Below, one piece after another: positions 53,755 to 64,000 of a DNA stretch of 64,000 bases (position 1 is its first letter; every line of letters starts with the position of its first letter). The translations under genes were made by a program, and so were the position numbers. The stretch is from Enterococcaceae bacterium. GTDB lineage: Bacteria; Bacillota; Bacilli; Lactobacillales; Enterococcaceae. The notes beneath the pieces were generated by a model. That model had not been told where the DNA came from and did no database searches. It saw only the letters and a list, made by a program, of their open reading frames with translations. The stretch is taken from positions 1 to 64,000 of the forward strand of contig JALCOL010000001.1 of the NCBI GenBank assembly GCA_022649665.1, read 5' to 3'.

Positions 53755-54782
53755 GAAAATTGCTGAACACATTATTTATCACTGCACCTGATGCTTATTT
53801 GCGTCTAGATGGGCAAAATATTGTTATTCAACAAGAGCAAAAGATTATCGGACGTGTCCCACTGCATAACTTGGAAGCAGTCGTGACCAATGGATATACA
53901 GGCGTGAGTCCAGGTTTGATGGGGGCATGCTGCGATCAGCAGATCGCCTTGACTTTCTTGACGAATTCCGGGCGATTTCGCTGCCGCGTTTCGGGGCCGA
54001 CTCGTGGAAACGTCTCGCTGCGGAAAAAGCAATATGCATTATCAGAGGAGGCAGCTGCCAGCTGCCAACTCGCAAATTATTTTATTATCGGCAAGTTATA
54101 CAATCAGCGATGGATGATCGAACGATTCACACGCGATTATCCCATGCGTGTCGACGTGGGACTGTTCAAGCAAATCTCACAAGAATTCAAGACCGGGATC
54201 GAGACGATCCGCGCGACAAAAGACTTAGAAACACTCCGAGGGATTGAAGGTCAGCTCGCGAACCGCTATTTCATGCTTTTTGATCAATTTATTTTACAGC
54301 AAAGAGAAGATTTTCGTTTTTATGGGCGAAATCGGCGACCGCCGCTTGACAATGTAAACGCACTGTTGTCACTTGCTTACTCTCTGCTCACAAATGACTG
54401 CGCAGCAGCACTTGAAACCGTGGGACTCGATCCGTATGTCGGTTTTTTGCATCAAGATCGTCCAGGAAGAAGTTCGCTTGCATTAGATTTAATTGAAGAG
54501 TTGCGAGGAGTTTATGCTGACCGCTTCGTGATCCAACTAATCAATAAAAAGATCATTCAAAAGAAACATTTCGATAAAAAACCGAATGGTGCGGTATTAT
54601 TGACAGATGATGGAAGAAAAATATTCTTTTCAAGTTGGCAGGAAAGAAAGCAGGAACGGCTCGTTCATCCTTATTTGGGAGAAAAAATTGAGTGGGGACT
54701 GGTTCCATACAGCCAAGCGTTGCTACTTGCCAGATATTTGCGTGATGATCTTGACGGCTATCCACCATTTTTATGGAAGTAG
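53751..54782 (+). CDS. cas1: Cas1 integrase
   Basis: The 343-residue protein (GTG start at 53751 overlapping the cas4 stop) has the Cas1 beta domain (LFITAPDAYLRLDGQNIVI core YLRLDGQNI), the helical domain with DNVNALLSLAYSLLTNDC core NALLSLAYSLL near 205, and the metal ligands in GFLHQDRPGRSSLALDLIE core LHQDRPGRSSLALDL near 230. It joins spacers to the leader-proximal repeat together with Cas2. Confidence 0.96.
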   Translation: MRKLLNTLFITAPDAYLRLDGQNIVIQQEQKIIGRVPLHNLEAVVTNGYTGVSPGLMGACCDQQIALTFLTNSGRFRCRVSGPTRGNVSLRKKQYALSEEAAASCQLANYFIIGKLYNQRWMIERFTRDYPMRVDVGLFKQISQEFKTGIETIRATKDLETLRGIEGQLANRYFMLFDQFILQQREDFRFYGRNRRPPLDNVNALLSLAYSLLTNDCAAALETVGLDPYVGFLHQDRPGRSSLALDLIEELRGVYADRFVIQLINKKIIQKKHFDKKPNGAVLLTDDGRKIFFSSWQERKQERLVHPYLGEKIEWGLVPYSQALLLARYLRDDLDGYPPFLWK

Positions 54783-54792
54783 GTGAGGAATT

Positions 54793-55083
54793 ATGTTGAT
54801 ATTAGCGACTTATGATGTCGCTACCGGTTCGAAAAGCGGTGCAAAACGCTTACGAAAAGTGGCAAAAATTTGTCAGAATTATGGCGTAAGGGTCCAAAAT
54901 TCAGTATTTGAATGTGTAGTGGATCAGACGCAGTACACCACACTTAAACTCCAACTTTTAGATATTATTGACCCTACAGCTGATTCGTTGCGCTTTTATC
55001 AATTAGGTAATCAATATCAAAACAAAGTGGAACATTTTGGTGCAAAAAAAGCATTAAAAGTCGAGGGAAATTTAATCTTCTGA
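54793..55083 (+). CDS. cas2: Cas2
   Basis: The 96-residue protein has the ferredoxin-like start LILATYDVATGSKSGAKRLR (Asp8 region), VAKICQNYGVRVQNSVFEC and RFYQLG. It is the structural core of the Cas1-Cas2 integrase. GAGG precedes the ATG. It closes the cas operon, 162 bp before the array. Confidence 0.96.
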   Translation: MLILATYDVATGSKSGAKRLRKVAKICQNYGVRVQNSVFECVVDQTQYTTLKLQLLDIIDPTADSLRFYQLGNQYQNKVEHFGAKKALKVEGNLIF

Positions 55084-55245
55084 ATTTGGTGCGAACCATA
55101 AGTAAACATAAAAATACGGGATATTCGCACCAAAATTTCAATGAAAAAACTTGAACACAGTGCCTTTTCCTCATTTTATTTTAATGAAACTTGCTATGAA
55201 TATGTAATTTTGTGAATAAATTCCTGATTTTGCGGATTATTCACG
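55084..55245 (+). promoter_or_regulatory. CRISPR leader
   Basis: This 162-bp AT-rich segment separates cas2 from the first repeat and has no ORF. Its position upstream of the conserved repeats, with degenerate repeats only at the far end, marks it as the leader with the array promoter and the spacer integration site. Confidence 0.8.
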
Positions 55246-59567
<4,322 letters not shown>

Positions 59568-59699
59568 ATTTAAAGCTTCATAAGAATTATCATTCGAATT
59601 TTTATGAGTATTTTTTATTACATACAAAAAATCTGGAAAAAGATCTACATAAAATGCTCTAAGCAGGTCGATCGTAGAAACCATTTTCTTTAGAGTCGC

Positions 59700-59808
59700 C
59701 TCTTCATATATTTTTTGTTATTTTTTGATAAAGAAGAAAAAGCTGGTAATGAAATGAAGAAACTGAAGAAATATCAATAAGCCTGAGCGGAGTTGTTGGA
59801 CCGCTCAG
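59700..59808. repeat. 109-bp direct repeat, right copy
   Basis: Identical to 44239-44347. It carries only the 3' end of the small membrane-protein gene and its terminator, so the complete gene exists only on the left. The 132 bp between the last CRISPR repeat and this copy (59568-59699) are AT-rich with no recognisable gene. Confidence 0.95.
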
Positions 59809-59992
59809 TTTTTTTGCGTAATTAAGTAGTGCAGATCAAGTACATTGATGTAGATTATTTGAATGGATAAGTCGTAAAAAAACTTTTATTATGTAATCTA
59901 TTCGTCTGGATTTGATGTTACTATGAAGTTAGAGAAAAACAAAAGGAATCATCGTCCGTTACTTTGCCTGTTAAAAAAGAGGGGCAGATTTG

Positions 59993-60334
59993 ATGAAGAA
60001 AAAGCGGCAAGAAGAGAAAAAACAAGCGATTACTTTATTTTTGGAATTGAAAATTTTGCTCGAAGAAGACCAAGCAAATGCGACAGAGTACTTTGGTGTG
60101 ATCCAGCTGCTTGACGGGGCGGTCCAGCGGGTATCCAAAGAGAAACAGATTCCCCAGCTGCAAGCCGGTGCTGTATTTGAGAATGTGTGCGCGCTCGCAC
60201 TTGTTGAAAAAGTAAAATTTTCAGCGGAAGCATCCGCAGCGCTGCAAAGAATCAAAGAATTCGCTCAACCAAAGGGTATTTTGGGTGGATTCAGTTTGTT
60301 CAATGTTGTCAATCTATTTCCACTATTCAGATAA
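59993..60334 (+). CDS. Bacteriocin immunity protein, enterocin A-type (probable)
   Basis: The 113-residue protein is predicted to be all-helical and soluble. Its later half (EKVKFSAEASAALQRIKEF, then GILGGF) aligns in pattern with the end of enterocin A immunity protein (NKIRF...LIRNLSEI...GINGLY). GAGGGG lies before the ATG at 59993. No bacteriocin precursor or transporter gene is close, so it would be an orphan immunity gene protecting against bacteriocins of neighbours. The alignment is from memory and partial, so the call is tentative. Confidence 0.55.
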   Translation: MKKKRQEEKKQAITLFLELKILLEEDQANATEYFGVIQLLDGAVQRVSKEKQIPQLQAGAVFENVCALALVEKVKFSAEASAALQRIKEFAQPKGILGGFSLFNVVNLFPLFR

Positions 60335-60342
60335 TAAAAAAG

Positions 60343-60380
60343 ATGGAGCCGCGACGATTTTTCTTGTCGCGGCTCCATTT
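60343..60380 (+). terminator. Rho-independent terminator
   Basis: ATGGAGCCGCGAC pairs perfectly with GTCGCGGCTCCAT around a 10-base loop. Short T-runs follow and an A-run precedes, so it may work in both directions. Confidence 0.85.
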
Positions 60381-60387
60381 GTTGGAT

Positions 60388-60462
60388 AAACGGTGTTCCA
60401 AAAGCAGCTTCTTCGGATTTTTTTCATACTTCCCGAAGTTGCGCAGCTTCAACGTTTTTTAT
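60388..60462. repeat. Dispersed palindromic element, short copy
   Basis: It begins AACGGTGTTCCAAAAGCAGC and ends AGCTTCAACGTTTTTT. Arms AAGCAGCTTCTTCGG and CCGAAGTTGCGCAGCTT pair. The inner hairpin of copy 1 is missing. It overlaps the last bases of the aldo/keto reductase gene and could terminate it on the minus strand. Confidence 0.65.
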
Positions 60463-61310
60463 ACGTTTAATTTCCGGCTGGCCATCCAGTGGACCATTTC
60501 AGGATCTGTGTGTGAGAAAAATTGACTTTCTTCTTGATCCAGAGTTTTGATGGCGGCTTGATCATCGGCCGTCAGCTCAAAATCAAAGATATCTAGATTT
60601 TGTGCCATTCGTTCCGGTTTGACTGATTTTGCCAGAACGATGATGTCTTGTTCGATCAGCCATCGCAAGATCACTTGCGCGATTGATTTGTGATGCTTTT
60701 CAGCAATTTTTGCCAAAGTTGGATTGGTAAAAAGGCCATGTTTTCCTTCTGCGAACGGGGCCCATGCCTCGGGGGCGACATTCGCGTCCCGCAGTGCCTG
60801 CAGCGTTTTTACCTGCTGCTGGAACGGATTGATCTCGATCTGGTCGACTTGCGGTGCAGTCTTATTGAATTCTGCCAAGTCGACAACTTGTGCGGCATCG
60901 AAATTCGACACGCCGATCGCTCGCACTTTTCCTTGGGTCTGCAATTCCTCCATTGCCCGCCAAGCACCGAAGACATCGTTATACGGCTGATGGATCAGCA
61001 GCAGATCGACATAATCCATTTTGAGGCGGGATAAGGAACGCTCAAAGGAAGTTTTGACTCCTTCATAACTGACATTTTCCACCCAGATCTTCGTTGTTAC
61101 AAACAATTCATCGCGGCGGACCGGGGCATCCGCGATCCCCCGCCCAACTGCTTCTTCATTCATATAGCTTTGTGCGGTATCGATATGACGGTATCCAGCG
61201 TCGATGGCATTTGCGACAGCAGTCTCCGCTTCTTGCGGATCGGTGATTTGAAAAGTCCCGAAGCCCAGCGCCGGTACTTCTACACCGTTACTCAATCTGA
61301 TCGTTTTCAT
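60459..61310 (-). CDS. Aldo/keto reductase (AKR5-like)
   Basis: The 283-residue TIM-barrel protein has the AKR catalytic tetrad context: GYRHIDTAQSYMNE (Asp, Tyr), TTKIWVENV (Lys) and LLIHQPYND (His), plus the cofactor motif AKSVKPERMAQN near 240. It reduces aldehydes or ketones with NADPH. ATG at 61310 is chosen for GGAGG eight bases upstream. It diverges from a second aldo/keto reductase across 167 bp. Confidence 0.9.
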   Translation of the reverse strand: MKTIRLSNGVEVPALGFGTFQITDPQEAETAVANAIDAGYRHIDTAQSYMNEEAVGRGIADAPVRRDELFVTTKIWVENVSYEGVKTSFERSLSRLKMDYVDLLLIHQPYNDVFGAWRAMEELQTQGKVRAIGVSNFDAAQVVDLAEFNKTAPQVDQIEINPFQQQVKTLQALRDANVAPEAWAPFAEGKHGLFTNPTLAKIAEKHHKSIAQVILRWLIEQDIIVLAKSVKPERMAQNLDIFDFELTADDQAAIKTLDQEESQFFSHTDPEMVHWMASRKLNV

Positions 61311-61477
61311 ATGATTTTCCTCCATTTTGATGTTCGTTTTCTTTACTATAAACCTTGGGGCCGGCTTGATGGCAAGAATTATGCCTCGCAGCGTCGCTAT
61401 TTATGTATCAAAGAAGTCTTTTTTCTTGCTTGCGTGCCGCACTCTATAGATAATAAAGGCAGAAAGCGGGGAAAAAC

Positions 61478-62350
61478 ATGTTGAATGAAACGTATACGTT
61501 GATGAATGGCGTGAAGATCCCGAAGATCGGCTTCGGGACTTGGATGATCGATAACGATCGAGCAGCGGAAGCCGTTCGCACGGCGGTCAAAATCGGTTAT
61601 CGGCATATCGATACGGCGGAAGCTTATGAAAATGAAGAAGGCGTCGGCGAAGGTGTCCGCACCGCGGGCGTGGACCGCAAAGAACTTTTTGTTACAACCA
61701 AACTGGCGGCGGAAATCAAAGATTATGACGGGGCACGAGCAGCAATCAATGAGTCGCTCAGAAAATTAGATATTGACTATCTTGATATGATGATCATCCA
61801 TAGTCCGAAACCGTGGGCAGAGTTTCAAGGAGACGAGCACTTTTTTGAGGGAAATATCGCGGCTTGGCGGGCTCTTGAAGAGGCCTACCGTGCCGGTAAA
61901 TTGCGCGCGATCGGGGTATCGAATTTCGAAATCGTTGATTTGGAGAATTTATTTAAACATACTGAAATCAAACCGATGGTCAATCAGATCTTAGCGCATA
62001 TCGGCCATACCCCGATCGATGTCATTGATTTCTCGCAAAAGAACGGGCTGATCGTCGAAGCATACTCGCCGATCGCGCATGGCGAGATGCTTCATAATGA
62101 AGTGATCGCTGCGATGGCGCAAAAATACAAAGTATCGATCCCGCAGCTTGCGATCCGCTATTGTCTGCAGCTGAATCTGCTGCCGCTGGCCAAAACGGAA
62201 AATCCGGCGCATATGAAAAACAATGCGGATGTCGATTTTGTGATCAGCGCTGAAGATATGGAGGCACTCGCGCATCTCGCGCACTTTGATTATGGGAATG
62301 ACCGCGAGATCCCAGTTTACCGGAAAGTTTCAGAAGATCCCAAAAAGTAA
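61478..62350 (+). CDS. Aldo/keto reductase
   Basis: The 290-residue protein has YRHIDTAEAYENEEGVG (Asp, Tyr), FVTTKLAAEI (Lys), MMIIHSPKPW (His) and the cofactor-binding LAKTENPAHMKNN near 240. It is clearly distinct from the divergent neighbour at 60459. The ribosome site is weak (GCGGGGA). Both are probably general carbonyl reductases; substrates unknown. Confidence 0.9.
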   Translation: MLNETYTLMNGVKIPKIGFGTWMIDNDRAAEAVRTAVKIGYRHIDTAEAYENEEGVGEGVRTAGVDRKELFVTTKLAAEIKDYDGARAAINESLRKLDIDYLDMMIIHSPKPWAEFQGDEHFFEGNIAAWRALEEAYRAGKLRAIGVSNFEIVDLENLFKHTEIKPMVNQILAHIGHTPIDVIDFSQKNGLIVEAYSPIAHGEMLHNEVIAAMAQKYKVSIPQLAIRYCLQLNLLPLAKTENPAHMKNNADVDFVISAEDMEALAHLAHFDYGNDREIPVYRKVSEDPKK

Positions 62351-62400
62351 CCATGGATCCGTGGGTGCGAAAGTTGCGAGATAAGAAAAAATCCGAAAAC

Positions 62401-62438
62401 AGGGACATGACAAGGCTTGACGTCATGTCCCTGCTTTT
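62401..62438 (+). terminator. Rho-independent terminator
   Basis: AGGGACATGAC pairs perfectly with GTCATGTCCCT around a 10-base loop, followed by a T5 run after GC. The rest of 62351-62650 shows no gene. Confidence 0.9.
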
Positions 62439-62650
62439 TGCGTTTTGTGGTAGAAACGATCACTAAAACCCTTATAAAATCAATTTGGAAGCGGATCCAA
62501 CTTAGAGATTTTTTTACTAAAAGGTAGAATTTTTGCACAAAGATAAAAGGTATTATGTTAAACTTATCTTTAACAAAAATAATGACAGTTGGGATGCGTA
62601 CTTTTTCAAATTGGAAAGCCACATTCGTTTGTCAGGACAGGGGAGATTCG

Positions 62651-63868
62651 ATGGGATTTATTGGGGTTTTGAGCCTGATTTTAATTTCCACGACTTTGGC
62701 GTCTCATTTTTCAAAAAAAATCGGGATACCAGCGGTCATCGGGCAATTGTTGGTAGGGGTCATTTTGGGGAAAGGGATGCTGGATATCGTTCATTCCGAT
62801 ATGCTTGTCCAAGAGTTTTCAGAAATCGGCGTGATTCTTTTGATGTTTTTAGCTGGAATTGAAAGCGATTTCGGTTTGCTGAAGAAATATATGAAGCCGG
62901 CGCTTTATGTGGCGTGTCTCGGAATGCTTTTTCCGATCGTGATGAGCTGGGGTTCCGGTGTGCTTTTGGGTGTGAACGGAAAAGAAGCGCTGTTTTTCGG
63001 GATCGTTTTGGCGGCAACTTCGGTCAGTATCTCGGTCGAAGTGATGAAAGAGCTGCATGTTGTCGATTCGAAAGAAGGGACGACGATTCTGGGAGCGGCG
63101 GTCATCGATGATATTTTAACGGTCTTGCTGGTCAGCCTTGGGATCTCATTTTTGACAGGTGAAAACGATACAAGCGCCGGCGAATCGCTTTTCGGGATCG
63201 GTCTGCAGCTTATTTACTTTATTTTGATCTATTTCGTCGTGCGCTGGATCGCCCCGTATTTGCTCAAGCTCAGCAAGCGCTTGTTTGCCAGCTCAGCGGT
63301 CATTATCACTTCGCTGATCATTTGTCTGGTAATGGCTTTTTTGGCAGACAAAGTCGGGCTCAGTTCGGTCATCGGCGCTTTCTTTGCCGGGATCGCGGTC
63401 GGACAGACCGATGTCCGCAAGGAAGTTCATTTCAATACTGAAGCGCTGGGCTATTCAGTATTTATTCCGGTATTTTTCGTCAGCATCGGTTTGAATGTCG
63501 AATTTGCGGCATTGGGGGAGCAATTGATCTTCATCGCACTCTTTGTGATCGTTGCCTTGATATCGAAGCTGATCGGCGGCTACTTCGGGGCCAAATTTTC
63601 AGGCTTTAGCAATCATAGTTCAATGATGATCGGCGCTGGGATGGTCTCACGCGGTGAAATGGCGCTGGTCATTTTGCAGCTCGGCGTTGCGGGCAAACTG
63701 CTTACGAACGAATATTATTCGGCGCTCGTGATCGTGATCCTTTTGACGACCTTGATCTCGCCTTTGGTATTGAAGTTTTTTACAAAGAAAGTATCACAAG
63801 CTGCAGCCGAACAAACTGCCGAACAAATGGTGCCGTTCACCGTCGAAGAGAACCACCAGACGATTTGA
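62651..63868 (+). CDS. CPA2-family cation/proton antiporter
   Basis: The 405-residue protein has about twelve membrane helices and the CPA2 features: KIGIPAVIGQLLVGVILGKGML (core PAVIGQLLVGVILG near 29), FLAGIESDFGLLKK near 72, GAAVIDDILTVLL with the Asp pair near 150 and SSVIGAFFAGIAVG near 240. It exchanges Na+ or K+ for protons, for pH and salt balance. ATG at 62651 with GGGGAG upstream is preferred over longer starts. A terminator follows at 63881. Confidence 0.9.
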   Translation: MGFIGVLSLILISTTLASHFSKKIGIPAVIGQLLVGVILGKGMLDIVHSDMLVQEFSEIGVILLMFLAGIESDFGLLKKYMKPALYVACLGMLFPIVMSWGSGVLLGVNGKEALFFGIVLAATSVSISVEVMKELHVVDSKEGTTILGAAVIDDILTVLLVSLGISFLTGENDTSAGESLFGIGLQLIYFILIYFVVRWIAPYLLKLSKRLFASSAVIITSLIICLVMAFLADKVGLSSVIGAFFAGIAVGQTDVRKEVHFNTEALGYSVFIPVFFVSIGLNVEFAALGEQLIFIALFVIVALISKLIGGYFGAKFSGFSNHSSMMIGAGMVSRGEMALVILQLGVAGKLLTNEYYSALVIVILLTTLISPLVLKFFTKKVSQAAAEQTAEQMVPFTVEENHQTI

Positions 63869-63880
63869 CCGGTGCAGTAA

Positions 63881-63916
63881 AAAAGCCTTCCAACCGAAAT
63901 GGTGGAAGGCTTTTTT
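63881..63916 (+). terminator. Rho-independent terminator
   Basis: AAAAGCCTTCCA pairs with TGGAAGGCTTTT, with T- and A-runs on both sides, so it is probably bidirectional. Confidence 0.92.
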
Positions 63917-63921
63917 GTAAA

Positions 63922-64000
63922 TAAACGGTGTTCCAAAAGCAGCTTCTTCGGAAATAATCCGAAAAATCTCAAAAATATAAGAAACTATTTTCGGATTTTT
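63922..64000. repeat. Dispersed palindromic element, copy cut by the window edge
   Basis: It starts AAACGGTGTTCCAAAAGCAG and shares CTTCTTCGGA with the other copies. Inner arms AATCCGAAAAAT and ATTTTCGGATT match the layout of copy 1 (2859). The right arm lies beyond the window. Confidence 0.65.

Overview
The window looks like a chromosomal segment of a lactic acid bacterium of the order Lactobacillales, most likely Enterococcus or a close relative. The organism is inferred from gene content, not from a marker gene; no rRNA or tRNA gene was seen. The pointers are a WxL/DUF916 cell-surface operon beside an Mga-like regulator, a citrate locus with the enterococcal citO/citH/oadHDB/citCDEFX/oadA arrangement, an M-box-controlled mgtA and an enterocin A-type immunity gene. 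Most genes prefer GC-rich codons. The stretches at about 10.0-12.7 kb and 44.4-47.2 kb are clearly more AT-rich and look acquired.

Layout: 0.1-7.7 kb is a minus-strand catabolic operon (DUF1537 acid-sugar kinase, iron alcohol dehydrogenase, PdxA2-type dehydrogenase, cytoplasmic sialidase-fold protein, DapA-family aldolase, ion-transporter permease, VOC protein). It diverges from a PrpR_N/AAA/Fis-type regulator at 7.8-9.6 kb. 9.7-12.7 kb holds a small conserved protein, a lipoprotein and a zinc-ribbon protein. 12.8-14.8 kb is a GmrSD-like (DUF262/DUF1524) defence protein. 15.0-21.2 kb is a five-gene WxL surface operon, followed by an Mga-like regulator at 21.5-23.0 kb and a divergent two-component pair at 23.1-25.7 kb.

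25.7-37.0 kb is a complete citrate fermentation locus: citG-citO-citH on the minus strand, then divergently oadH-oadD-oadB-oadG-like-citC-citD-citE-citF-citX-oadA. Citrate enters through CitH, is cleaved by citrate lyase to acetate and oxaloacetate, and oxaloacetate is decarboxylated by a biotin-dependent membrane pump. A biotin transporter gene (bioY) with a BirA-type operator lies just downstream, which fits the biotin need of OadD. Then come psiE, lacAB, and mgtA preceded by an M-box riboswitch, a terminator and a putative leader peptide.

44.2-59.8 kb is a defence island bounded by a perfect 109-bp direct repeat. It holds a GIY-YIG/DUF2075 ATPase with a MazG-like pyrophosphohydrolase, an AT-rich non-coding region with a 22-bp perfect palindrome, a complete type I-C CRISPR-Cas operon (cas3-cas5c-cas8c-cas7-cas4-cas1-cas2), and an array of 66 repeats and 65 spacers. 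The right end has an orphan immunity gene, two divergent aldo/keto reductases and a cation/proton antiporter. A dispersed palindromic element, not recognised as a named family, recurs at four places in the window.
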